Of a stretch of 64,000 nucleotides of DNA, positions 1 through 15,270 are shown one piece after another; position 1 is the first letter of the stretch; every line of letters begins with the position of its first letter. Under the pieces are notes generated by a model, which saw nothing but the letters and a program-made list of their open reading frames with translations, was not told where the DNA came from and searched no databases. The stretch spans positions 9,488,856-9,552,855 of the forward strand of contig NC_083636.1 in the NCBI RefSeq assembly GCF_963576545.1, read 5' to 3'. The position numbers were made by a program, and so were the translations under genes. This stretch comes from Limanda limanda. Lineage: Eukaryota; Chordata; Actinopteri; Pleuronectiformes; Pleuronectidae.

Positions 1-3108
<3,108 letters not shown>

Positions 3109-6106
3109 TGTCGGTGGATGTGGCTCCAGGTATCCTGGCTCTCTTTAACAGGGTAATCACTATTGTGTAGGTGAGGGCTGACAGGCAAAAAGAGCAGCTC
3201 ATTAGCTCGAGGAATGCATGTAGCAGTGTGAATGTTTTTTTTTTCTGTTTGTTTTGTTCCACACACTTACCCCAGCCCCGACATTTTCCTGGCACCACGC
3301 TGTTTATTGTTTTCTGGGAGGACACAGTGTTCGGCTGTGACAGCAGAACGATTCAGGAGTGATATCAGTGCCCTCGCAGCTAGAACAGCTACCTGCCAAG
3401 CTCCCTCGCTCACTTGGGGCTTTAAACCTTAAACTGGCAGCGAGATTCCTCATTTAAACAAAACCAAAGACGAGAGAATTCCAAACAAATGTTCTTGACA
3501 ACAAAAAGGAAAAGCTATTAAGACTTCTGCGGCTGCAGGGAACCGAAGCAATCACCACGGAATAACTGAAATTCAACATTGAGGCCCGTCGCCAGCGAGC
3601 AAACCTGACAAAGTAACAGAGCTGAAAACATGCAAATATGGTGTATATGTTTATTTCATGATCTTTGAGATTAGTCCATGGCTTATCTGCCTTATTGAGG
3701 CCCAGTCGCACCAGCATATAAATGAGTAGCTTTGAATGGAGGCTGTTCATTGTCCCAAGAGGTCTATGTGGCTGTTAGCTCAGAGAACCCAATTACTTAT
3801 TGGCTCCAGCAATTTGGTCAGAGTCATGGATTCTGCGGAGGTGGTGGAGGAGTTTGGTGGAATAAACACTTTTGAGGGTAAGACAGCTCACACTGTTTAA
3901 TAGATACGCCAACGTTTGAGTTTCTGTGTTAGTGACTGTCTGAGGAACAGAGGGTGGAAAATGTCATTGTGCTTATAATCTTACATTCTAAAATAAAATA
4001 AGTAGGCAGTGTGTCTTTTCAGTCTCATTACATCCTGTATTGACACAGTTTCTCAGTCAGTCTCTGAGATTTGCATTAGTGCAGCACATACAGTATCTAC
4101 TGTGTGGTGCATTTTCAGGAAAGAGCAGGGGTTTTCATGCATGCTAATGTTACATGTAAAATAACCAGAATCATTCAACAGCAGCGGGCTAAAGTTATGT
4201 AATGTTTATGCTGATGTTAAATATGTGAAGGGGCTTCTGCTTTTTTAAACTGTATTTAATGCAACTGGTTAAACCTACAGGACAGAATACCACGAAAACT
4301 TGGTGGAAGGATGCGGTATGGGTCAGGGAAGAACTTCATTAATTTTGTTTCTCTTTCTCTGAGGCATTTTCTACACAATTCATTGATTGGCGAGTGCAGG
4401 GGTTCAAAAGCTTGTATGTCACTCTCAAAACAGATGTAGAATAACACACACTTGAGACTGAAAGACGAGATTTCACGTGAGAAAGAGAACTGCATTACGT
4501 GCCACTTGCAGGTATGGGCACAACTGAAGCTGAAATCTGAGACCCGGCCATCTGCATGGACGGTAACAACTTTGTGATTGTGCAAGCAAGCGACAAACAG
4601 CTCGGTAAACCACTGACCAAAACACCAAGTTACAGATCTCGTATGTTATTATGAGAAGTATTAAAACATTTCTGGTTCATTGCGCAATTGCGACCGAATT
4701 TTTTGGGAATACTGCGAGTCCCCACAGTTTACATAAGTAATTGGGAACACTACTTTGGCATGGCGAGATCGGGCATTAGCAGTGGTGGAGGTATGTGCTC
4801 TCGGGTCGCCGTTCTAATTACAAAATGCTTCTCATTTATCCATCTCAGTTTGGAAATCTCAGATTCCCTCTTGCCTCTCTCTGGTCACCACTTATATTCT
4901 CTGCACAGGGAATTGTACTCCAAGGATTTGACATCAGCTTTGGAGATAAATAATCTCCCTGTGTCCCCTGCCCTCTCCACCTCCCCCAATCAGTCTCTTC
5001 TCACATTTGCATATCTCTCTCTCTCTCTCTCTCTCTTGTCGTTATTTTGTCCCTGCTCTGCCTCTCTGGGCTCGTCTGACATTGAAGATAAAAAAGAAAA
5101 GAAAGAAAGAAACGCCTTCCTGCTCTTCCATTCATCTACAAACAAGCTGCTTTACCTCTCAATTACACTTAGATTACGTTAATGTGCTTTCACTCCAGCC
5201 AAGCCTCGTCTGCACGCGCCAAACCCATTCTCCACCGCCAGCCGTGCCTGCGCCGAGCATTACGACGGCGCGTAATCTTCTTGTGATATTGTGTCGGGAT
5301 TAGCATCAAATCTCATTACGGCCGTGGTGGATCACAGGGAAAGGGAAGGATGGAGGAGGCGAAGTTGGAAGGGGGACGATTCCATCTTTGTGTGTTTTAT
5401 GGTTGTGTTGTAAAGCGGAGGGAGCCGGAGGAAAAGTGGAGCGTGGAGCGATGAGATCAGGGCTGAGAAATCTCAATTTCCCACAACGGCATTTGGGAGG
5501 TTGAGTGTGTTGCTGAATTTGCCACGTGGGCCTGTTGAACACACTGACACAGCCCGGTCGACGGAGACGGACCCCACAGAGGTCGAGGGGTCAAAATGAG
5601 ATACGACACAAATCACACAGCTGAGCCTCCTCCCTCCGCTCACCGCGCCTCGCCCCCTCCACGCCAAACACCTCTTCTCTGTTAGCATTTCCCCCCCCTC
5701 CGCGCCCCATGCTCGCGCTTCATAAACTGCTTTTTTACTACCAATAGGTCTTCGAAGGTTGTAATTGCCTAAGTGATATACAGCCGGCGCCGGGATGCGG
5801 CTCAATTTCACTCTGTTTAAGATGCCGCCGCACCAGAGTAATGTTCGGGGGGGAGCGGCGGGGGAGCCCCTGTTGAATGAAACAGATTGTAAAGCCAAAA
5901 TCATATTTTGACACATTCATCCCAATTCCCAGAGAGGGGGGGGGGGGGATGCTGGATGGGATTTAGGGGAAAGGGGGGGGGTATTTTCTGTCATGCAGAT
6001 ACACACTGTTAATTCCCCTGCTCCACATTGTGAACAAGCTGAACACACACACAGATCGTATGAAAGCAAACATGCATTCAAACACATGCATAAAACAAAT
6101 GATCGA
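3109..6106. other. Noncoding stretch
   Basis: No supported gene. It contains a short (CT)n run at about 5017-5036, a 13-base G-run at 5936-5948, and pyrimidine-rich and G-rich patches that create accidental long frames. Confidence 0.55.
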
Positions 6107-6148
6107 ACACACACACACACACACACACACAGACACACAGACACACAC
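6107..6148. repeat. (AC)n microsatellite, imperfect
   Basis: AC dinucleotide with two AG interruptions. Confidence 0.9.
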
Positions 6149-6315
6149 TCCCCCTCCCCCAGCGGTGCACCGTGCTGGTTATTGAGCCTCGGGAACGACA
6201 CTAAATCACACTGAGGCCTCAGCAGAAATGAGGGATAACAGCACACGCATGTTGCAACCATTGATTGCCGAATGCACCATCTTTTTACAACCCCAACAGG
6301 GTGGGGATTGCTGTT

Positions 6316-6332
6316 GGGGGGGGGGGGGGGGG
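6316..6332 (+). repeat. Homopolymer G17
   Basis: Seventeen consecutive G residues, one of several long G-runs in the window (others at 5936-5948, 21317-21332, 28561-28573). Confidence 0.95.
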
Positions 6333-7219
6333 ACACCTAAACAGGGGCTGGGCTGCTTGCTTTACACGCAGGCAATGGTTGGGAAAATCTGTTCCTGTAA
6401 GTTGCAATCAGATTCCAATAACATCCCGGGTGTTTCTCGCCGTCCAACAGCAGCAGGGAAGGGACGGAGATGAATGAAATGAAAAACGCAGATTGAGAAA
6501 TTCTGGCTCATTCTAGCACAACACAATCCAAGGCTTGGTGTGGTCCCCTTGTTGAAGTCTGTGTGTGACTGTGTAAAAGAACACACAGCCCCCACACAGC
6601 GCATCACTATATGAATATCATGTTGTGATAAATACCAGGTATTTTCCTTTAAGTCGTAGCTGCTTATCAAGAAGGTGTAATCACAGGTGTATTTACCATA
6701 AAGGGAATATCTGTATGGCATAAGTATCCTATAAAACTACATGTACCTTGTCTAATTTGATATTTGCCAACCAGTTTTGAATATTGCATAACCAATTAAT
6801 GCACAGGTAGATAATGTTTGTGTAGATGACATGTTGATTAATATAGAAACAAACAGCTCTTTTTATATGAAAGTATATGGTGGAGTAATGGCCTGAGCAG
6901 AGAATGAAGTCACACCCTCTCTAGGTGTGGTCTCACTGTGTGTTGTCGCCCGGTTTGGCTGCAAATGGATTTTCATTCATGTGCGTGTGCGCGGTCGTGC
7001 ACTGTGAAACCTTTGGTCTCCGATGCTAGTGACACATGTAGTGGCAGTATATAGAGTATATGACCTTTAAATCTTGAATCCTTTATCCTGGTCTATTCAG
7101 TTTAATTTCCCAAGGAGATTAAACTAAAAAGACTTTCAATGACACGCAAAAATATTCACACACTAATGTTCATCAGATGTAATGTTTTGTATTTTCATTA
7201 TCTGCTTATTTTCTTGCAG

Positions 7220-7277
7220 TGTTTCTTGCTGATATTGATCTGCTGAAGCAAATTATGCTTCTGTTTTACACACGTAG
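7220..7277 (+). other. Exon-like segment with acceptor and donor
   Basis: A pyrimidine-rich tract ending in TTTTCTTGCAG precedes the segment, and GTAAGT follows it directly, which is a near-consensus donor. One frame is open across all 58 bp and reads FLADIDLLKQIMLLFYTR. It lies about 100 bp upstream of a decayed coiled-coil coding sequence (7383-7914) and could be an exon of the same ancestral gene. I do not recognise the peptide. Splice sites this good occur by chance in 64 kb, so this is a candidate only. Confidence 0.25.
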
Positions 7278-7382
7278 GTAAGTGTTTATCCCCGTAATAT
7301 TCACAACACAATACAGACCACTTTATATACAGTGGAATCCCAAAGCAGACAACAACTAAACACACAATGTTTTGCCATAAAC

Positions 7383-7914
7383 ATGTCGTTCCCCCCGGAG
7401 TTTGATGGGGACGACACCCTCCTCGTGGGGAAACCGGCCATAAAACAACTGAATGACATTTCCAAGTAGATGAGCTCAAAAAGAAGCAATTATGCAAATA
7501 GACCTAAAAGATAAATATAAAGAAGTAAAGCCTGACAGAAACAGAGCCAGTGATTTCAACAAATACCTTGTAAATCAAGCTTTCATATTAAACTCTGAGA
7601 ATGAAACAGCCTTGGAGGAAAAATGGAGGTCTGCCGGAGAAGAAAGGCAAATCAAGCACAATCAAATCCTCCAACAAGAAATTGCAGCGATAAAGATGAA
7701 ATTCATAAGGATGAATTATAAGAGAACAAAAACAGAAAAGAAATAACCCTGAGCCGGCAAAATAATGTGCTGCAGAGAAAGAAGGTTCAGGACCTCCTGC
7801 AGAATATCTCCCGGCAAGAGCAGCTGGAGGAGAAATACAAAAACAAAGCAGGAGGAGAATTATGCCTCATGTCCACGAATAATAATCTCAAACAGCAGGT
7901 TTCAGGGACTGAAT
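7383..7914 (+). pseudogene. Decayed coiled-coil protein sequence
   Basis: A start-like ATG at 7383 opens MSFPPEFDGDDTLLVG and runs to a TAG at about 7467. A second frame then gives VDELKKKQLCK. From 7492 an 84-codon frame carries DLKDKYKEVKPDRNRASD and ETALEEKWRSAGEERQIK and stops at TAA 7744. A frame shifted relative to it continues through EITLSRQNNVLQRKKVQDLL and ISRQEQLEEKYKNK to a TGA near 7912. The composition is typical of a long alpha-helical coiled coil, rich in K, E, Q and L with no P in the helical stretches. The successive frames read as one ancestral protein broken by at least two shifts and in-frame stops. No introns separate these pieces, so a processed pseudogene or a decayed single exon fits best. 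I cannot name the parent gene. Confidence 0.45.
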
Positions 7915-8273
7915 GAAAAAACTGAAAAATGAAGAAAAGAATGAGGAATAAAAAACACATTGAAAGGTGAAAAAACATCCAAGATGGACTGAATACAATT
8001 ACATTCTATAATGCAGATTCAAAAAACGTGAAAATGTTAAACCTTGGCTCAACAGAAAAGACTGTTTCTTTTCAACTCTTGTCTAAAAGCGGTTTCCATT
8101 GTATTTTGTAGTATGACCCTTTCTGATTATCCCATATTCAAAATACTTCATATGCTCAGCCCTTGTTTGATATTGATTATTTTATCACTGTTATTATAGC
8201 ATAATGCATCATGCTTTACCTGTCAGACTAAGTGAACGGACTTGAGGATTCTTACATTATTTTCATATTTCCA

Positions 8274-8388
8274 GCAAACAAGGAGTTGAGGAAGAGAAAA
8301 AGCAGCGTTGGCTAAAAATAAGGAGCCTGGGAACATCAAACAATTATTTCTCCACAGTGCTGTTATGTAATATGAAGAAATTGGATTA
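8274..8388 (+). other. Possible further coiled-coil exon remnant
   Basis: The tract TTTTCATATTTCCAG precedes a frame reading KQGVEEEKKQRWLKIRSLG that stays open to a stop at about 8386. The charged, lysine/glutamate-rich composition resembles the broken coiled-coil sequence 350 bp upstream, which suggests the same gene relic. There is no clear donor. Weak evidence. Confidence 0.2.
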
Positions 8389-8708
8389 GAGACAGAAGAT
8401 TTGATAAGATCCGTATAAGCATATTAGGATTGTGAACTTGTTTTTTCAGGCAATGTGGAACCAAATATGAAATGTGACTGGATGTAGGACCACAACCCCT
8501 GTCAGCAGCTGTCCATATCCACCTATAGTACAATCTCATCACACGGCTTAACAGAGCCGGTTGCATGTTAAGAGGAAATGGTCAGTTCAATTTTTTTTAT
8601 ATTTTCCACTGTCTCTGACCAGATATTTACCTAATGTTGCACCAACCCCAATACTCTGTTCTCTGCTGACGTGCATCAGCTCGTGTATCCCTCGCTGGAG
8701 TTTCTGTG

Positions 8709-8722
8709 GTTGCCATGGTCAC
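8709..8722. promoter_or_regulatory. RFX X-box-like motif
   Basis: GTTGCCATGGTCAC resembles the palindromic X-box bound by RFX factors (GTTRCCATGGYAAC consensus), with the right half imperfect. It lies about 210 bp upstream of the candidate first coding exon at 8922, a plausible promoter distance. Motif matches alone are weak evidence. Confidence 0.3.
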
Positions 8723-8921
8723 AGCACGCAGCCAAAAAAAGGGGCGAAATGAAAAAGTTGAACCCTCACAAATAGAGCAGAGCGGGCCGCAGTCACGAAC
8801 ACTCGCCAGTCGCACCTTCACTCAGCAGCAGCACACCTCCGACACGCTGTGAAGGCAAAACACCTTCTTTGACTGTACAGTGCTGCTGCTGCTGCTGTCT
8901 GGAAAACAGCTCCACATTGAA

Positions 8922-8972
8922 ATGATGACGCTCACGGCTTTTGAATACGGGAAACTCTCAAGGAGCTATGAC
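8922..8972 (+). CDS. Candidate first coding exon (17 codons) with donor
   Basis: ATGATG at 8922 has A at position -3 and opens a frame reading MMTLTAFEYGKLSRSYD. It ends exactly at GAC|GTAAGC, a good 5' splice site in phase 0. Upstream the frame is open back to a TGA at 8850 with no earlier ATG, so 8922 or the adjacent ATG is the natural start. The leader contains a (CTG)n run, and an X-box-like motif lies at 8709. The arrangement suits the first coding exon of a spliced vertebrate gene on the plus strand. I cannot identify the gene or find a second exon, so a chance coincidence remains quite possible. Confidence 0.28.
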
Positions 8973-9772
8973 GTAAGCTTTTGTGGGCTTTTCATTTTGA
9001 ACGGCTGTGCACACCGACTGTGAGTTTGATGCTGTTTCATTCAATTCAATGAAGAAATGTTAAAATGAAACATTCCAGGAGGCACTGATTATTGGAAATA
9101 ACATAAGGACTCTGTTTGCTCGAGTCACATTAAGCTGTTCACTCTTCATTATCTGATTATTGCCCAGTTATTATGAACAGTCTGTGAAGTAAAGAGGGTG
9201 AGGGTAAATACATGTTTTGTTTTTTTTAAACCAGATGCTTCTGCGTTTAGAGCCGGATGAGACTTGTGATGCTCCTCCACGATACATTGTGATTGGCTGA
9301 AATACGAGAAAATAAACATGCATTGTGGGAAATGTAGTTTGTAATGTGCCTGCAGAAAAGTTTTCTTAAAGTCACGTTTCAGCCAAAGACTTACAATCTT
9401 ATCAATCTAGCAATGTTACGTCCTTATCTGATAAGAAAGCAGATTTAACATTGCTGATTGATTTACCTTCATTACATTTGTTGAAACAGTAAAGATTAGG
9501 AAGTTTATATTTTTCTTTTCATTTGCTGCAAAAGGTTTTACCAGTTTTTCCAAGTGTCATGTTGTGCCACACACTGACTAACATCATACAGTACTAGTAA
9601 ATAATCTGATGATGCTATTTAAAAAGGCAGCCAGTGGACGATTCACCCATCATCTGCATTTTGAACCAAACCATCGCAGGTATCTTGCAACCAGTTCATA
9701 CAGGTCTTGCAAACTCTACTGGCACATGTAGAATCTAAACAGTGGCAGGAACCATAGAATGCCCTCTAGCAA
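8973..9772. other. Noncoding stretch
   Basis: No supported gene. It contains a CATTGTGGGAAATGTAG stretch near 9320, a phrase common in fish repeats, but too short to delimit a copy. Confidence 0.4.
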
Positions 9773-9892
9773 CTTTACCCATAATCCCTTGTGGAGGGAG
9801 AGGTGAGGAGTGGTCGTCAAGTAGGAGCAAGAAAGGACCCTTCAAGTCCCCAGTATTCCATTAGCCAGTCTGTGATGTACTGCTCTACCACC
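9773..9892 (+). repeat. Dispersed repeat, copy 1
   Basis: This segment resembles 46826-46942 in the same orientation. Both contain an ACCCAYAATCCYYTGTGG-type block, a GGACCCTTCA block, TTCCATTAGCCAG and then CTGTGATGTACTGCT, with unlike bases between. Collinear shared blocks 37 kb apart show an interspersed repeat. No coding capacity or termini are seen. Confidence 0.65.
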
Positions 9893-9900
9893 TAAAGTCT

Positions 9901-9902
9901 CA

Positions 9903-9952
<50 letters not shown>
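9901..9952. repeat. (CA)n microsatellite
   Basis: Dinucleotide CA with one TA interruption; directly downstream of dispersed repeat copy 1. Confidence 0.97.
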
Positions 9953-9958
<6 letters not shown>

Positions 9959-10109
9959 CAGATGGGAGAGCGGTTTCCCAGTCCCCTCCCGACACCCTCC
10001 CCCATCCCAATGCCTCTCATCTTCATCCTTCTCCTCCTCCTTCGCACACCTCACACCCTCCGTCAGTCACCATCCATCACTCAAGATCTCCACAGATGGG
10101 CCTGCGAAT

Positions 10110-10111
<2 letters not shown>

Positions 10112-10201
<90 letters not shown>
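10112..10201. repeat. (CA)45 microsatellite, uninterrupted
   Basis: Ninety bases of perfect CA. Its purity suggests it is length-variable. Confidence 0.98.
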
Positions 10202-10202
<1 letters not shown>

Positions 10203-10918
10203 TTTTCTCTCTCCTGCACACACACCCTCATATTTTCACAAAGACACACAAACATAAACTACCCCACAAACTCTTTCATGTGAGGCTTTAAGCAAAACCC
10301 CCACGGCTGAGTGAAAACCCAATTAAGACTCAATTAGCGTCATCAGATCTACCTGAGAGACGGCGCCTTGCACTCACGCTGGCAAAACAAAGCAGTGGGA
10401 GAAGAATTCACCAAGCGCTCAGGGTCCGTTAAGCCTGCCGCTAATTTCCCCGCGTTTCTGATCAATGCCGAGCCGGAGCGGCACTAACGAGCCTCGCTCC
10501 TTTCAAAGAAACACCGCCGTGGCGTGTTGTATCGGTCTAATTAAAAGAAAAAAGGGCTAAAGTTTAAAACTCCCAAAAAGTTGGCTTAAAATAAAATAAG
10601 AAACACATCAATCATGCGGTTTCTTCACGTGCTAATCAACAAGTTGGTCGCCAGGGGAGCCGGGCAGTGGGAGGAATCAAACGTGTGGCTCACCTTTAAA
10701 TCTCCAGCCTGGAAGCAGTTTAAAGGCGGATCCCACTCAAAACCGATATTCCACTCAGGATCCGAGCTCACGATCTTCAGAATGTGAAACCACCTAACAA
10801 TCCAGCACCTTGCAAATCCAAACCTGCCTGCAAGCCGGGAGGAGAAAGCATCCAACTCCACCTTTCGTCCTGGCTGCCAACTCTTTCCTCCTGTAGCCCG
10901 AGGAAAGCCTCCTGCTGC

Positions 10919-10920
<2 letters not shown>

Positions 10921-10990
<70 letters not shown>
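10921..10990. repeat. (CT)35 microsatellite joined to (GT)n
   Basis: Seventy bases of perfect CT run straight into a GT run at 10991-11003. The homopyrimidine/homopurine strand asymmetry makes it a candidate triplex-forming tract. Confidence 0.97.
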
Positions 10991-11003
<13 letters not shown>

Positions 11004-11017
11004 AGTGAGGGAGCAGC

Positions 11018-11040
11018 AGTAGTAGTAGTAGTAGTAGTAG
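11018..11040. repeat. (AGT)n trinucleotide repeat
   Basis: Short AGT array immediately after the compound (CT)n(GT)n tract. Confidence 0.9.
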
Positions 11041-11261
11041 AATGAGGTGGGGTGGATGGTGGGAGTAGGAGGGGAGGGAGGCTGGCGGCTCACATCATGA
11101 GAGAAGCGGTAATCTCCGCATCGGCATCCTCTCAGCGAGGGAATCGAGCCACCAGAGAAGAGGAGGCTGAGGAGGAGAAAGAGGAGGAGGAGGCGAGAGG
11201 CATGAAGGCAGGCAGCGGTGAATGAGTGGAGGATGCAAGCTCCCTCCCCTTCACACAGTCC

Positions 11262-11313
<52 letters not shown>
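11262..11313. repeat. (CT)n microsatellite
   Basis: CT dinucleotide with one TTT interruption near the left end. Confidence 0.95.
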
Positions 11314-11318
<5 letters not shown>

Positions 11319-11716
11319 CGCCGTGCACACACTCGTGCACACACTCCAACCCCCCGCCCCGCCACAGATTGCATTGCACTGATGAAATTTTAATGGTTCT
11401 TTTAGGAAGAATAATGAACATGGTAGTCTCTGGAGTTGGGGTGGTGGAAGGGGGGGCTTCTACACCTATAGAGGCATGTAACAAACACGTGTATGTGTGT
11501 GTGTATATACACGCGGCGTACAAGTGTGTTTTTGGCTCTATGTTGTTCCCTCTTTTACACACGTTCACCGGCTGCATACTCCCACTCACACACCGCCATC
11601 CTGCACACATTCACTCACACACACTCCCTGTTTCTTCTTTTCCACAGAAACACACATCAGACATACACATGCCATGCAGGCTCACACTCAAAAACATCAA
11701 ACACTGCTACTGACAG

Positions 11717-11822
<106 letters not shown>

Positions 11823-11955
11823 AGACACACACTCTCCTCCAGTCACACAGGGATGGTGGGGTGGGGGAGCAGACAGAGAGATCCAACCCATCCTCAAAAT
11901 GCTCTCTTGGTGTGCACAGACACACACATATACACACACACACACTCACACGCAC

Positions 11956-13734
11956 ACATCCAAATGAAGTGGAACAAAGAGCGCAGAAGCAGCATGTGGA
12001 GGCACCAGTAGGAACACCATGATGGGAGGAGAGAAGTGAAGAGTGCCAGAAAACACACAATCTTCAAAGTGCCTTCAGTTGAAAGTAGAGTCAAGTTTAT
12101 TAGAATAAAATAATAATAAAATACAAAACCTATAAAAGATCAATAAAATGAAAGAAATCAGTAAATACTAACAACATGCATATTACTGAAAATTAAATCA
12201 TCAAAAAGCAATCAAAAAGCAAACATGAGTGAAGTTCAACTTATGTGTCCAGACCATAATAATGATCACAAACTAAAAACACAATTTTACTGCTTTACAT
12301 TAATGATATATGTAAAAAAGACATGTTACCTCTGTTTAAAACTTATTGAAACACAATATTTAGCATTTTTAAACCCATTGCTGATCTTGAACAATCTGCA
12401 AATTATGTTATCTATTCATTCATATTTATTTACTCGCCAGAAAAATGCCAGAAAATATTCCCAAAAAATCCGTTACAGTTTCGCAGAGCAAAGGGTGACC
12501 CATGAATGTCAAATGTCATGTAGTGAAAAACCTAAACAGACCTTCAGTTTTTAACAACAGAAAACAAAGAGACACAGCAGATCTTTCCAGAAGAGCTGGG
12601 ATCAGAGTCAAGGCTTAATTCCCCAAAACAAGATTTCTTTATTTAATCCCTCGTAAATTAGTTTCTGATTAATCACAATGCTGTTTGACTAATCAGCCTC
12701 ATAGTAACTGAGTTATTGTTTCAGCTCTTATCATAAGACTCCACCATGATGGGAGAGGCAACAGAATCCAATCTTGTATTTAATATAATAATTGTATTAC
12801 TCTCTATGTGAAACCTGATTTAATTGCTTTCTACTGTTCAACTCTACAGTGTTACTTTTTAATCAACTGCAGTTTGCCTTCCTCAACAACCGTAAACCAA
12901 CCTTCCTCTTCTTCTTCTTCTTATCTCCGCGTACAGTCGGTTCACAGCTCACAGCTGAGCCTCTAAAGCTGCAGCCCACCTGTGGTGCTGTCCTCACCTG
13001 AGATAAACCATAAACTGACTGTTGAGGTTAAGGCCAAAATATATATACCAACTTAAAAAGGGCATTAGTGCACCAAAAATAAGATTTTTCATAGGAATAC
13101 TTAATATTTGTTAAAAATATAAACTATGATACACAATTGCAATAATCCTTAATGATTTTTTCATATTTCTCTTCAGCTACAGAGGCCTGAAGTTCACTTT
13201 AAATGCAGTCTTGCTCTGTAGGAAGCAGTGGCCTGGATCTGGGGTGGGTTCCAGATCTATTATCGTTTTATTTATTTCATTTTATTTGTATATTTTATAT
13301 GTTTTGTGTATGTACCTTTATTAACATTTGTGTGTTTCTTAAAAATTACTTATAGTCCTTAGCCATTATGTTATAAGAGCTATGTTGGCGTGTTGTGATC
13401 AGATCACATAAAAAGCCACCAACTCTCATCAGATTCTGATTTGAATGTTGCTAACTCCTTCCTGCTGCACAGAAGTGTGTGTGGCATCCTATTTCTGCAG
13501 CTGAGCTCCACCCAGCTCCACTCAAACAGCACAGCACCTCACAATTCTGACTCTAACAGAACGTACTGCAGGACCACACAGCCAACGAAATACATTGCGA
13601 TTATTCAAATTACATAACAATCCAGCTTCTACCTTCTCTGTCCCTTAGGCTACAGACATAATACTGTGTTTTGTTTTATCTTCACAATCTCTGTCCACAG
13701 AGGCTCTTTGGCTCCATGGGAGTTTTAATCCTTT
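11956..13734. other. Noncoding AT-rich stretch
   Basis: No supported gene or clear repeat. A-rich sequence around 12090-12220 with AATAATAAAAT runs could be an old retrotransposon tail, but no family is recognisable. Confidence 0.5.
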
Positions 13735-13990
13735 TCCACACTAACATGCATGAAAACGCATCTACACTGCTTCTCAAGGCTTATGCCGGTTGTTTTCTTC
13801 CAGAAGGGGGTCATGTGACAGGAGGAGGAATCAGCCCAGGCTACGGCGAGACCGAAAAGACCGAACAACAGGTGTCTATATCATTGTTTCAAAACATCTC
13901 TGTTTCTGCCCATCCAGACTGACACGCCGCCTCAGAGTTTTCAAACTAAAACGGGGCCAGCAGCATTTCCAAACCTCACCATTTTAGAGG
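13735..13990. repeat. Possible dispersed DNA repeat
   Basis: The phrases AAAACGCATCTACACTG, GACACGCCGCCTCAGAGTTT and TTTTCAAACTAAAACGG resemble, from memory, a short nonautonomous DNA repeat widespread in percomorph fish. Termini and target duplication were not found. Confidence 0.35.
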
Positions 13991-14929
13991 CTTTAAAACT
14001 GTGTCAAAAATGTGAAAACCCTCTGGTATATGACAGGACAAAGAGATAAACATCAAGAGAGTGAAACAAGAGAGGTCATGAGGTCAGATAGATAGATAGT
14101 GGGTAAAAGAGGATTGAACCTACGTCAGACCCGGGATTCCTCTTGCTCCTTAAACCACAGATCAGAGGTCATCAGACCAGACGGCAGCGTTAAATGAACC
14201 CTGTAAAGACAAAAGAGATTTGTTACAATTGAAAAAAAGGTCAAACACACAAACATGATGATCATCTCGCTCAGTTCATTTCTTTCCACGAATGTTTTTC
14301 TTTCGTTTTCTCTCTCTCTCTCTGCTCACATTCTGTCAATCTGCATAGACTTAAAAACAGAGCGGCCACCAGGAGACTGTGGTTTTCATTCCTCATTCAG
14401 CTTTTAATGTCTTGTACTGCAGATCCTGCAAATGTCATGTTCAGCCACAGTCACCTTCAAGCCGACTGCTACCCCCTGCAGCTTGAAGAAAATCCCACCA
14501 GAACTGTAACCCGGCGTGACCGAAAGTTTACTCGAAGTATCAGGACATTAAAGCGGCTTTGAGCACAAAAGCAGTTTGCCGGAGAAGCAATAAACTCTGA
14601 GTCAACTCTTGTTGGATGTGGAAATTGTTCTCATCCCTCATGTTGCTCACCGAGGTGCTTTATCCCACCTCTGCCAAGGTCCCCCCAAAAAATCAGCGGC
14701 AAACAAAAGGAGAATCATAATTTCAATCTCCACTTCTAAGGCCACTTTCATTCCAACGGTGATTCTCAAGACGCCACAGCAGAATTTACAGTCAATGTCG
14801 GGGAGACAAGGCGATGCCACTTTAAAGTTTCCTTTACTGGAATAACAAAACACTCGAGAATCCAGGAGAAAACAAGCCAGTCGAGTCTGTTTGAGTTGTG
14901 TCAGTAATGATGGGAATGCCGCGGAGACG

Positions 14930-15270
14930 CCGCTTGAAAGGCACTTAACCGTCAAGCGGGGGTTTGAGGGGAATAGTGGTGATGTGTGACATGTGAGTCA
15001 TCCTCTATCCTGGGATGGAAAAACAACAACTTACAAGGTTAAAGCCGTCTGGAGACGCCGCTGCAAGATTTACGATATTTGGAAAAGAAGCGGCACCGGT
15101 GCAATATTAGCAACAGGGCACATTAAGGGGCGGAGGCACGTTAACCCGAGGTTTGATGGGAGCACTGGTGGTGTGTACTGTCTGACATGCAGGCGCTAGT
15201 GTTCCTTCTGGGGGACACAAAGACAAAAACAGTGGCTTAGTGGGGTGAAGGCTGTCTGGAGAGAGGAAAA
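14930..15270 (+). repeat. Diverged direct duplication (two ~120-bp units)
   Basis: Unit 1 (about 14938-15058) and unit 2 (about 15115-15265) share, in order, GGCAC-TTAACC, a GAGGTTTGAKGGGA-like block, a GTGGTGWTGTGT-like block, a TGACATG block and a final GTCTGGAGA. Spacing differs by a few tens of bases, so this is an old tandem duplication or two halves of a repeat family. Confidence 0.4.
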
